Assembly: GCF_963678635.1 (NCBI RefSeq)
Contig: NC_087071.1
Location: 44,131,095 to 44,195,094 of the forward strand
DNA length: 64,000 nucleotides
Reading direction: 5' to 3'
Source: Symsagittifera roscoffensis
Taxonomy: Eukaryota > Xenacoelomorpha > Acoela > Convolutidae
Positions 1-12,707 of this stretch are shown one piece after another. The notes below the pieces were generated by a model. It did not search any database and was not told the origin of the DNA. It saw only the letters and a list, made by a program, of their open reading frames with translations. Position 1 is the first letter of the stretch, and the number at the start of each line of letters is the position of its first letter. A program made the translations under genes and the position numbers.

Positions 1-461
1 ATCAATAGAGAAGTTGTCTTTGAAGTAAAAAGAAACTTTTTATTATACAGACCCAGAAAAATGATTCAACAGAAGCTCTATAAACCTCTGTTTTAAGTTT
101 TTCACATTTATCTTTGCATGTTTTGCAAGATTATAGCAATATTTGTGCAAGCATCTTGTATGATTCAAACTGTATTACAAAACATTTGAAACCAATCAAA
201 GTGTTTCAAGAAGACAAATTTTCAGATTTTTAATATTCTCAACTCTCTAAACTACTCATTGCTTTTGAGAACTTTGTTTTAATCGTTAGAAAGGTCATTA
301 GTTTTTCATTGGATTTAATGTTAGTGTTATCTGTTCTGTTATGAAAGTACAATACGAAAAAACTTCGGCCGTTTAAACCCCACCCTTTTTGCATATTTTT
401 TTTGGTTTCCCAAATTTTATTTACGCTTATTTATCCACATGGCAACTATGATGCTTTTTAG
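1..461. other. Non-coding, probably intron
   Basis: AT-rich sequence with no ORF that I can support. It ends in a T-rich stretch and AG at 460-461, which fits the 3' end of an intron before the EGF exon. No repeat shared with the rest of the window was seen. Confidence 0.5.
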
Positions 462-599
462 ACCTCGACGAGTGTGAAGAGTCCAACCCCTGTGGAAGTC
501 ACGGAACATGTAGCAACACTGTCTTTCCATACAGCTGCACCTGTGAAGACAGATACGAAGTCACTCTTCGACACAATGAATATGGAACAGCTTGCACAA
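462..599 (+). CDS. Calcium-binding EGF-like exon (internal exon of a larger gene)
   Basis: This 138-bp exon encodes one EGF-like domain. It opens with D-L-D-E-C, the usual calcium-binding EGF signature, and has six cysteines in EGF order (DEC, NPC, GTC, YSC, CTC, TAC) with the aromatic residue expected before the fourth and fifth cysteines. An AG acceptor lies at 460-461 and a GT donor at 600-601. Both introns are phase 1, so the exon is a symmetrical 1-1 module, typical of EGF domains in extracellular and membrane proteins. The domain normally acts in protein-protein contact outside the cell. Upstream exons lie outside the window. The next plus-strand exon I can support is at 25350. The open frame runs past the donor to 731, but the EGF fold ends at the donor. 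The protein's identity cannot be told from one domain. Confidence 0.85.
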
Positions 600-810
600 G
601 TAGTTTCATTTTATCAAAAAACAGGCGACTCTAAACAAAAAGGGGCTCTTTTTCTCTTTGATTTACCCATCTTCTCTAAAGATGGAATTTGTGCGTCAAA
701 ACAATCGGCGTTCATGGTAACACGGGTTTAACTGTTTAACTGGGCATCAATGGTGGGCGATATACAGCAAAATAGTTGTTAAATATTTTGGGTGGGTCAA
801 GTTAAAATTA
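600..810. other. Intron sequence between EGF exon and satellite
   Basis: Unique AT-rich sequence between the donor at 600 and the first satellite base at about 811. Nothing else seen. Confidence 0.4.
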
Positions 811-3800
811 CTTACGACCAATAGCAGGTTTTCCCTTCATACTCAGTAGGGCAGCTCTTCTAACTTGTTATCTCGCTAAGAACAAAAATGAATTTTCCGC
901 CAAAAGACTTAAGAATATTTTGAAAACTACAACTTGGGTTTACAATTTGGTAATTACATTTACCGCAAACTACAGCTTTCAAGAGATCCCACTGAAACTT
1001 TGCAACCTACCAATTCTCGCGGTAAGAAAAGCATTTTTGGCAAAAATTCTTCAAAGGCCATCAAATTTTTCAGCGCAGTTTTGTGAAATAAAATTATCAA
1101 CAAAAAGATGGAAAATTTAACTCAGAACAATTAGTTTTTGCTGTAAGATAACTCTGATTTCTGAATTTTAACGTTTTTTTTATGAAACATCAGCACAAAA
1201 AATAAACTGAAAACCCAACATTCAAAATATTTTTACTATTTTCAAATTTGTTGATGGGCGAGTATGTAAAAAAAGTCAATGTACAATCTATAGAAAGCAG
1301 AGTTAAAATTGATACAGAAAAAAAGAGTTTTTGGGTAATGACTCTATAAGGATAATATACAGTAAAAAAACTTCTGCAGAACAAAATACATTGAAATTGT
1401 TTTTTTAAAACAGTACAATCGAAAATCTACTATATTAAATAAATTACACTAGATCTGAAATCTGTAAATACCACTGCGGGATACAAAACTCTGATTAAAG
1501 AGCGAAGTTATTGGCACTGAGCTTTTGGCGCTGTTTTTTGCGATACAAATTTATTTACCTACTCGTTTTTTTTTAAATTTCCGTTGTCATAAAGTTCCGA
1601 GCTTTAAAAAACTCAAATTTTTTGATATTGCTTGGGTTCTTCAAATTTTTTGACGTTTCATTTATTTTTTGGTCTTTTTTAATGAACGTAAAGTAAAGTA
1701 GACCAATCATATTTCAATGTAATAAGAAATTAGAGCTTCCAAGCACAAAATCAATCAACAAAACTGAAAATAGATTTTGATAACATTTGAATTTGTGTGT
1801 TTCTATCCCGAGTAGTTACTATGTTTTGATACATTAGAAACAAATTAATCAAAAGGATTTGATATTTTTACTGGTTTCTTTTTGCAATAAATGTTTCAGA
1901 TTCGAAAACGATTTTGCTGATTCGAAATAAACATCCCTCTGCTAGAAATGAAAATGATCACTAATACAGTTTTTAATTGTATAGATTTTGGCATTATACA
2001 TCGCAATTGCAAGATCAATGCATGAAGAAGTATACGCCGTCTCGCGATAAACCCAATTTCATTATGTCAATAACATAGCTTTTCAAAAAAGTATGGCTTG
2101 TTTAAAAAGAGTCTGATCTATTTGAGTGAGGTAATTCATCAATATTGAAGTCACCACGAATAACTTTTAGCTGTTTCATCTTTCAAAGGTTTCCTATAAA
2201 AAAACATCAAAATTGTCCGAAAATTCTGGAAACCTGCAAGAATGATGACTATTTTTTGATGACTAACTTACTTACGACCAATAGCAGGTTTTCTCTTCAT
2301 ACTCAGTAGGGCAGCTCTTCCAACTTGTTATCTCGCCAAGAACAAAAATGAGTTTTCCGCCAAAAGACTTAAGAATATTTTGAAAACTGACAAATTGAGT
2401 TTACAATTTGGTAATTACATTTACCGCAAACTACAGCTTTCAAGAGATCCCACTAAAACTTTGCAACCTACCAATTCTCGCTGTAAGAAAAGCATTTTTA
2501 GGCAAAAATTCTTCAAAGGCCATCAAATTTTTCAGCGCAGTTTTGTGAAATAAAATTATCAACAAAAAGATGGAAAATTTAACTCAGAACAATTAGTTTT
2601 TGCTGTAAGATAACTCTGATTTCTGAAAATTAACGTTTTTTTTGGATGGAACATCAGCACAAAAATTAAACTGAAAACCCTACATTCAAAATGTTCTTAC
2701 TATTTTCATATTTGTTGATGGGCGAGTATGTAGAAAAAGTCAATGTACAGTCTTTAGAAAGCAGAGTTAAAATTGATACAGAAAAAAAGAGTTTTTTTTG
2801 GTAATGACTCTATAATGATAATTTACAGTAAAAAACTTCTGCAAAACAAAATACGTTGAAATTGTATTTTTAAAACAGTACAATCGAAAATCTACTATAT
2901 TAAATAAATTGCAACAGATCTGAAATCTGTAAATACCACTGCGGGATACAAAACTCTGATTGAAGAGCCAAGTTATTTACTGTAAATCTTTTGGCGCTGT
3001 TTTTTGCTATAAAAACTTGTTTATCTACTCGTTTTTATTTTTAAATTTCCGTTGTCATAAAGTTCTGAGCTTTACAAAACTCAATTTTTTTGATATTGCT
3101 TGGGTTCTTCGAATTTTTTGACGTTTCAATTTTTTTTGTTGTTTTTTAATGAACGTAAAGTAAAGTAGACCAATCATATTTCAATGTAATAAAAAATTAG
3201 AGCTTTCAAGCACAAAATCAATCAGCAAAACTGAAAATTGATATTGTTAATATTTGAATTTGTGTGTTTCTATCCAGAGTAGTTACTATGTTTTGATACA
3301 TTAGAAATAAACTAATCAAAAGGATTTGATTTTTTTACTCGTTTCTTTTTGCAATAAATGTTTCAGATTCGAAAACGATTTTGCTGATTCGAAATAAACA
3401 TCCCTTTGCTAGAAATGAAAATGATCACTAATACAGTTTTTAATTGTATAGATTTTGGCATTTTACATCGCAATTGCAAGATAAATGCATGACGAAGTAT
3501 ACGCCGTCTCGCGATAAACCCAAATTCATTATGTCAATATCATAGCTTTTCAAAAGAGTATGGCTTGTTTAAAAAGAGTCTGACCTATTTGAGTGAGGCA
3601 ATTCATCAATATTGAAGTCACAACGAATAATTTTTAGCTGTTTCATCATTTAAAGGTTTCCTATAATAAAACATCAAAATTGTCCGAAAATTCTGGAAAC
3701 CTGCAAGAATGATGACTAATTTTTGACGATCAATAGCATGTTTTCTCTTCATACTCAGTAGGGCAGCTCTTCTAACTTGTTATCTCGCCAAGAACAAAAA

Positions 3801-4930
3801 TGAATTTTCCGCCAAAAGACTTAAGAATATTTTGAAAACTGACAACTTGAGTTTACAATTTGGTAATTACATTTACTGCAAACTACAGCTTTCAAGAGAT
3901 CCCACTAAAACTTTGCAGCCTACCAATTCTCGCTGTAAGAAAAGCATTTTTGGCAAAAATTCTTCAAAGGCCATCAAATTTTTCAGCGCAGTTTTGTGAA
4001 ATAAAATTATCAACAAAAAGATGGAAAATTTAACTCAGAACAATTAGTTTTTGCTGTAAGATTAGCTCTGATTTCTGAATTTTACTGATAACCCTACATT
4101 CAAAATATTTTTACTATTTTCATATTTGTTGATGGGCGAGTATGAAGAAAAAGTCAACTTACAGTCTATAGAAAGCAGAGTTAAAATTGATACAGAAAAA
4201 AAAGAGTTTTTTTGGTAATGACTCTATAATGATAATTTACTGTAAAAAACTTCTGCAAAACAAAATACAATGAAATTGTTTTTTAAAACAATACAATCGA
4301 AAATCTACTATATTAAATAAATTGCAACAGATCTGAAATCTGTAAATACCACTGCGGGATACAAAACTCTGATTGAAGAGCGAAGTTGTTGGCACTGAGC
4401 TTTTGGCGCTGTTTTTTGCGATACAAATTTATTTATCTACTCGTTTTTTTTTAAATTTCCGTTGTCACAAAGTTTCGAGCTTTACAAAACTCAAATTTTT
4501 TGATATTGCTTGGGTTCTTCGAATTTTTAGACGTTTCAATTTTTTTGTTCTTTTTTAATGAACGTAAAGTAAAGTAGACCAATCATACTTCAATGTAATA
4601 AGAAATTAGAGCTTCCAAGCGCAAAATCAATCAACAAAACTGAAAAATAGATTTTGATAATATTTGAATTTGTGTGTTTCTATCCCGAGTAGTTACTATA
4701 ATTTGATACATTAGAAATAAACTAATCAAAAGGATTTGATTGTTTTACTGGTTTCTTATTGCAATAAATGTTTCAGATTCGAAAACGATTTTGCTGATTC
4801 GAAATAAACATCCCTCTGCTAAAAATGAAAATGATCACTAATACAGTTTTTAATTGTATAGATTTTGGCATAATACATCGCAATTGCAAGATAAATGCAT
4901 GACGAAGTATACGCCGTCTCGCGATAAACC

Positions 4931-5291
4931 CAAATTCATTATGTCAACATCATAGCTTTTCAAAAGAGTATGGCTTGTTTAAAAAGAGTCTGACCTATTT
5001 GAGTGAGGTAATTCATCAATATTGAAGTCACCACGAATAATTTTTAGCTGTTTCATCTTTTAAAAGTTTCCTATAATAAAACATCAAAACTGTCCGAAAA
5101 TTCTGGAAACTCAAATTCATTATGTCAATATCATAGCTTTTCAAAAGAGTATGGCTTGTATAAAAAGAGTCTGACCTATTTGAGTGAGGTAATTCATCAA
5201 TATTGAAGTCACCACGAATAATTTTTAGCTGTTTCATCTTTTAAAAGTTTCCTATAATAAAACATCAAAATTGTCCGAAAATTCTGGAAAC
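4931..5291. repeat. Local 181-bp direct duplication inside one monomer
   Basis: The stretch from CAAATTCATTATG at 4931 to TTCTGGAAA is repeated in tandem from 5112. The same monomer lacks about 45 bp near 4080, which together explain its length of 1591 bp. Confidence 0.85.
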
Positions 5292-8200
5292 CTGCAAGAA
5301 TGATGACTAACTTTTGACGACCAATAGCAGGTTTTCTCTTCGTACTCAGTAGGGCAGCTCTTCTAACTTGTTATCTCGCCAAGAACAAAAATGAATTTTC
5401 CGCCAAAAGACTTAAGAATATTTTGAAAACTGACAACTTGAGTTTAAAATTTGGTAATTACATTTACCGCAAACTACAGCTTTCAAGAGATCCGACTAAA
5501 ACTTTGCAACCTACCAATTCTTGCTGTAAGAAAAGCATTTTTGGCAAAAATTCTTCAAAGGCCATCAAATTTTTCAGCGCAGTTTTGTGAAATAAAATTA
5601 TCAACAAAAAGATGAAAAATTTAACTCAGAACAATTAGTTTTTGCTGTAAGATAACTCTGATTTCTGAATTTTAACGTTTTTTTTGGATGAAACATCAGC
5701 ATAAAAATTAAACTGGAAACCCTACATTCAAAATATTTTTGATTTTTTCATATTTGTTGAAGGGTGAGTATGTAGAAAAAGTCAATTTACAGTCTATAGA
5801 AAGCAGAGTTAAAATTGATACAGAAAAAAAAGAGTTTTTTTGGTAATGACTCTATAATGATAATTTACAGAAAAAAACTTCTGCAAAACAAAATACAATG
5901 AATTTGTTTTTTAAACCGTACAATCGAAAATCTACTATATTAAATAAATTGCAACAGATCTGAAATCTGGAAATACCACTGCGGGATACAAAACTCTGAT
6001 TGAAGAGCAAATTGTTGGCACTGAGCTTTTGGCGCTGTTTTTTGCGATACAAATTTATTTATCTACTCGTTTTTTTTTTCAAATTTCCGTTGTCACAAAG
6101 TTTCGAGCTTTACAAAACTCAAATTTTGTGATAATGCTTGTGTTCTTCGAAGTTTTTGACGCTTCAATTTTTTTGTTCTTTTTTAATGAACGTAAAGTAA
6201 AGTAGACCAATCATATTTCAATGTAATAAGAAATTAGAGCTTCCAAGCGCAAAATCAATCAACAAAACTGAAAAATAGATTTTGATAATATTTGAATTTG
6301 TGTGTTTCTATCCCGAGTAGTTACTATTGTTTGATTCATTAGAAATAAACTAATCAAAAGGATTTGATATTTTTACGGGTTTCTTATTGCAATAAATGTT
6401 TCAGATTCGAAAATGATTTTGCTGATTCGAAAAAAACATCCCTCTGCTAAAAATGAAAATGATCACTAATACAGTTTTTCTTTGTATAGATTTTGGCATT
6501 ATACATCGCAATTGCAAGATCAATGCATGAAGAAGTTTACGCCGTCTCGCGATAAACCTAAATTCATTATCAATATCAAAGTCAATATCATAGCATTTCA
6601 AAAGAGCATGGCTTGTTTAAAAAGAGTCTGACCTATTTGAGTGAGGTAATTTATCAATATTGAAGTCACCACGAATAATTTTTAGCTGTTTCATCTTTTA
6701 AAGGTTTCCTATAATAAAACATCAAATTTGTCCAAAAATTCTGGAAACCTGCAAGAATGATGACTAAATTTTGATGACTAACTTACTTACGACCAATAGC
6801 AGGTTTTCTCTTCATACTCAGTAGGGCAGCTCTTCTAACTTGTTATCTCGCCAAGAACAAAAATGAATTTTCCGCCAAAAGACTTATAAATATTTTGAAA
6901 ACTGACAACTTGAGTTTGCAATTTGGTAATTACATTTACCGCAAACTACAGCTTTCAAGAGATCCCACTAAAACTTTGCAACCTACCAATTCTCGCGGTA
7001 AGAAACGCATTTTTGGCAAAAATTCTTCAAAGGCCATCAAATTTTTCAGCGCAGTTTTGTGAAATAAAAATATGAACAAAAAGGTGGAAAATTTAACTCA
7101 GAAAATTTAGTTTTTGCTGTAAGATAATTCTGATTTCTGAATTTTAACGTTTTTTTGGATGAAACATCAGCACAAAAATTAAACTGAAAACCCTACATTC
7201 AAAATATTTTTACTATTTTCATATTTGTTGATAGGCGAGTATGTAGAAAAAGTCAATTTACAGTCTATAGAAAGCAGAGTTAAAATTGATACAGAAAAAA
7301 AAGAGTTTTTTGGTAATGACTCTATAATGATAATATACAGTAAAAAAATTTCTGCAAAACAAAATACATTGAAATTGTTTTTTAAAACAGTACAATCGAA
7401 AATCTACTATATTAAAAAAATTAATTGCAACAAATCTGAAATCTGTAAATACCACTGCGGGATACAAAACTCTGATTAAAGAGCGAAGTTATTGGCACTG
7501 AGCTTTTGGCGCTGTTTTTTGCGATACAAATATATTTATCTACTCGTTTTTTTTTTAAAATTTCCGTTGTCATAAAGTTCCGAGCTTTACAAAACTCAAA
7601 ATTTTTGATATTGCTTGGGTTCTTGGAATTTATTGACGTTTCAACTTTTTTTGTTCTTTTTTAATGATTGTAAAGTAAAGTAGACCAATCACATTTCAAT
7701 GTAATAAGAAATTAGAGCTTCCAAGCACAAAATCAATCAACAAAACTGAAAATAGAATTTGATAATATTTGAACTTGCGTGTTTCTATCCCGAGTAGTTA
7801 CTATGTTTTGATACATTAGAAATAAACTAATCAAAAGGATTTGCTATTTTTACTGTTTTTTTCTTGAAATAAATGTTTTAGAATCGAAAACGATTTTGCT
7901 GATTCGAAACAAACATCCCTCTGCTAAAAATGAAAATGATCACTAATACAGTTTTTTATTGTATAGATTTTGGCATTATACATCGCAATTGCAAGATCAA
8001 TGCATGAAGAAGTATACGCCGTCTCGCGATAAACCCAAATTCATTATGTCAATATCATAGCATTTCAAAAGAGCACGGCTTGTTTAAAAAGAGTCTGACC
8101 TATTTGAGTGAGTTAATTCATCAATATTGAAGTCACCACGAATAATTTTTAGCTGTTTCATCTTTTAAAGGTTTCCTATTATGAAACATCAAAATTGTCC

Positions 8201-9304
8201 GAAAATTCTGGAGACTTGCAAGAATGTTGACTATTTTTTGATGACTAACTTACTTACGACCAATGGCAGGTTTTCTCTTCATACTCAGTAGGGCAGCTCT
8301 TCAAACTTGTTTTCTCGCCAAGAACAAAAATGAATTTTCCGCCAAAAGACTTAAGAATATTTTGAAAACTGACAACTTGAGTTTACAATTTGGTAATTAC
8401 ATTTACCGCAAACTACAGCTTTCAAGAGATCCCACTAAAACTTTGCAACCTACCAATTCTCGCGGTAAGAAAAGCATTTTTGGCAAAAATTCTTCAAAGG
8501 CCATCAAATTTTTCAGCGCAGTTTTGTGAAATAAAATTATCAACAAAAAGATGGAAAATTTAACTCAGAACAATTAGTTTTTGTGTAAGATAACTCTGAT
8601 TTCTGAATTTTAACGTTTTTTTTTGGATGAAACATCAGCACAAAAATTAAACTGAAAACCCTACATTCAAACTATTTTTACTATTTTCATGTTTATTGAT
8701 GGGCGAGTATGTAGAAAAAGCCAATTTACAGTCTATAGAAAGCAGAGTTAAAATTGATACAGAAAAAAAAAGAGTTTTTTGGTAATGACTATATAATGAT
8801 AATTTACAGTAAAAAAACTTTTGCAAAACAAAATACATTAAAATTGTTTTTTAAAACAGTACAATCGAAATTCTACTACATTAAACAAATTGCAACAGAT
8901 CTGAAATCTGTAAATACCATTGCGGGATACAAAACTCTGATTGAAGAGCGAAGTTATTGGCACTGAGCTTTTGGCGCTGTTTTATGCGATACAAATTTAT
9001 TTATCTACTCGTTTTTTTTAAATTTCCGTTGTCATAAAGTTCCGAGCTTTAAAAAACTCAAAGTTTTTGATATTGCTTGAGTTCTTCGAATTTTTTGATA
9101 TTTCAATTGTTTTTGTTCTTTTTTAATGAACTTAAAGTAAAGTAGACCAATCATATTTCAATGTAATAAGAAATTAAAGCTTCCAAGCGCAAAATCAATC
9201 AACAAAACTGAAAAATAGATTTTGATAATATTTGAATTTGTGTGTTTCTATCCCGAGTAGTTACTATTGTTTGATTCATTAGAAATAAACTAATCAAAAG
9301 GATT

Positions 9305-10685
9305 TGATTTTTTATTTGATTTTTTTTTGTATAGATTTTGGCATTATACATCGCAATTGCAAGATCAATGCATGAAGAAGTATACGCCGTCTCGCGATAA
9401 ACCCAAATTCATTATGTCAATATCATAGCATTTCAAAAGAGCATGGCTTGTTTAAAAAGAGTCTGACCTATTTGAGTGAGGTAATTCATCAATATTGAAG
9501 TCACCACGAATAATTTTTAGCTGTTTCATCTTTTAAAGGTTTCCTATAATAAAACTTCAAAATTTTCCGAAAATTCTGGAAACTTGCAAGAATGATGACT
9601 AACTTACTTACGACCAATAGCAGTTTTCTCTTCATACTCAGTAGGGCAGCTCTTCAAACTTGTTATCTCGCCAAGAACAAAAATGAATTTAACGCCAAAA
9701 GACTTATAAATATTTTGAAAACTGACAACTTGAGTTTGCAATTTGGTAATTACATTTACCGCAAACTACAGCTTTCAAGAGATCCCACTAAAACTTTGCA
9801 ACCTACCAATTCTCGCGGTAAGAAACGCATTTTTGGCAAAAATTCTTCAAAGGCCATCATATTTTTCAGCGCAGTTTCGTGAAATAAAATTATGAACAAA
9901 AAGGTGGAAAATTTAACTCAGAAAATTTAGTTTTTGCTGTAAGATAACTCTGATTTCTGAATTTTAACGTTTTTTTTTGGATGAAACATCAGCACAAAAA
10001 TTAAACTGAAAACCCTACATTCAAAATATTTTCACTATTTTCATATTTGTTGATAGGCGAGTATGTAGAAAAAGTCAATTTACAGTCTATAGAAAGCAGA
10101 GTTAAAATTGATACAGAAAAAAAGATTTTTTGGGTAATGACTCTATAATGATAATTTACAGTAAAAAAACTTCTGCAAAACAAAATACATTGAAATTGTT
10201 TTTTAAAACAGTACAATCGAAATTCTACTATATTAAACAAATTGCAACAGATCTGAAATCTGTAAACACCACTGCGGGATAAAAAACTCTGATTGAAGAG
10301 CGAAGTCATTCGCACTGAGCTTTTGGCGCTGTTTTATGCGATACAAATTTATTTATCTACTCGTTTTTTTTTAAATTTCCGTTGTCATAAAGTTCCGAGC
10401 TTTACAAAACTCAAATTTTTTGATATTGCTTGGGTTCTTCGAATTTTTTGACGTTTCAATTTTTTTTGTTCTTTTTTATTGAACGTAAAGTAAAGAAGAC
10501 CAATCATATTTCAATGTAATAAGAAATTAGAGCTTCCAAGCACAAAATCAATCAGCAAAACTGAAAAAAAGATTTTGATAATATTTGAATTTGTGTGTTT
10601 CTATCCCGAGTAGTTACTATGTTTTGATACATTAGAAATAAACTAATCAAAAGGATTTGATTTTTTATTTGATTTTTTATTGTAT
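9305..10685. repeat. Two neighbouring monomers sharing a 95-bp deletion
   Basis: At about 9305-9330 and 10655-10682 the block running from the poly-T before TACTGG to the start of the GTATAGATTTTGG block is missing and replaced by TTTTTATTTGATTTTTT. The same junction in adjacent copies means one arose from the other. Confidence 0.75.
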
Positions 10686-12416
10686 AGATTTTGGCATTAT
10701 ACATCGCAATTGCAAGATCAATGCATGAAGAAGTATACGCCGTCTCGCGATAAACCCAAATTCATTATGTCAATATCATAGCATTTCAAAAGAGCTTGGC
10801 TTGTTTAAAAAGAGTCTGATCTATTTGAGTGAGGTAATTCATCAATATTGAAGTCACCACGAAGAATTTTTAGCTGTTTCATCTTTTAAAGGTTTTCTAT
10901 AATAAAACATCAAAATTTTCCGAAAATTCTGGAAACTTGCAAGAATGATGACTAACTTTTGATGACTAACTTACTAACGACCAATAGCAGGTTTTCTCTT
11001 CATACTCAGTAGGGCAGCTCTTCAAACTTGTTATCTCGCCAAGAACAAAAATGAATTTTCCGCCAAAAGACTTAAGAATATTTTGAAAACTGACAACTTG
11101 AGTTTAAAAATTGGTAATTACATTTACCGCAAACTACAGCTTTCAAGAGATCCCAGTAAAACTTTGCAACCTACCAATTCTCGCGGTAAGAAAAGCATTT
11201 TTGGCAAAAAATTCTTCAAAGGCCATCAATTTTTTCAGCGCAGTTTTGTGAAATAAAAATCAACAGAAATTTGGAAAATTCAACTCAGAACAATTAGTTT
11301 TGGCTGTAAGATAACTCTGATTTCTGAATTTTAACGTTTTTTTGGATGAAAGATCAGCACAAAAATCAAACTGAAAACCCTACATTCAAAATATTTTGTC
11401 TATTTTCATATTTGTTGATGGGCGAGTATGTAGAAAAAGTCAATTAACAGTCTATAGAAAGCAGAGTTAAAATTGATACAGAAAAAAAAGAGTTTTTTGG
11501 TAATGACTCTATAATGATAATTTACAGTAAAAAACTTCTGCAAAACAAAATACCTTGAAATTGTTTTTTAAAACAGTACAATCGAAAATCTACTATATTA
11601 AATAAATTGCAACAGATCTGAAATCTGTAAACACCACTGTGGGATACAAAACTCTGATTGAAGAGCGAATTTATTGGCACTGAGCTTTTGGCGCTGTTTT
11701 TTGCGATACAATTTTTTTTATGTACTCGTTTTTTTTTAGTTTCCGTTGTCATAAAGTTCCGAGCTTTACAAAACTCAAATTTTTTGATATTGCTTGGGTT
11801 CTTGGAATATTTTGACGTTTCAACTTTTTTTGTTCTTTGTTAATGATTGTAAAGTAAAGTATACCAATAACATTTCAATGTAATAAGAAATTAGAGCTTC
11901 CAAGCACAAAATCAATCAACAAAACTGAAAATAGATTTTGATAATATTTGAATTTGTGCGTTTCTATCCCTAGTAGTTACTATGTTTTGATACATTAGAA
12001 ATAAACTAATCAAAAGGATTTGATATTTTTACTGGTTTCTTCTTGAAATAAATGTTTCAGAATCGAAAACGATTTTGCTGATTCGAAACAAACATCCCTC
12101 TGCTAAAAATGAAAATGATCACTAATACAGTTTTTTATTGTATAGATTTTGGCATTATACATCGCAATTGCAAGATCAATGCATGAAGAAGTATACGCCG
12201 TCTCGCGATAAACCCAAATTCATTATGTCAATATCATAGCATTTCAAAAGAGCATGGCTTGTTTAAAAAGAGTCTGACCTATTTGAGTGAGTTAATTCAT
12301 CAATATTGAAGTCGCCACGAATAATTTTTAGCTGTTTCATCTTTTAAAGGTTTCCTATAATAAAAGATCAAAATTGCCCGAAAATTCTGGAAACCTGCAA
12401 GAATGATGACTAACTT

Positions 12417-12707
12417 TTGATGACTAACTTACTTACGACCAAAAGCAGGTTTTTCTTTATACTCAGTAGGGCAGCTCTTCTAACTTGTTATCTCGCCAAG
12501 AACAAAAATGAATTTTCCGCCAAAAGATTTGAGAATATTTTGAAAACTGGCAACTTGAGTTTACAATTTGGTAATTACATTTACCGCAAACTACAGCTTT
12601 CAAGAGATCCCACTAAATCTTTGCAACCTATCAATTCTCGCGGTAAGAAAAACATTTTTGGCAAAAATTCTTCAAAGGCCATCAAATTTTTCAGCGCAGT
12701 TTTGTGA
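12417..12707 (+). other. Recurring 96-codon ORF within the satellite monomer
   Basis: An ATG-started frame of 96 codons lies at the same place in monomers at 9592-9882, 12417-12707 and 15340-15630. Shorter or truncated versions are at 8263-8529, 13878-14063, 16894-17091 and 19819-20016. The product would be basic, with a hydrophobic start and a run rich in Lys, Asn and Ser; I recognise no domain. Other monomers break the frame by indels or stops (for example near 2280, 5330 and 11000). It is most likely a chance ORF in a conserved block, but its repeated survival deserves a substitution test. Confidence 0.2.

Noticed and set aside
10001..10315. Reverse-strand ORFs recurring in satellite monomers (rich in Phe, Cys, Tyr)
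   Set aside because: They lie in conserved AT-rich repeat blocks, have no domain, vary in start and end between copies, and overlap plus-strand frames.
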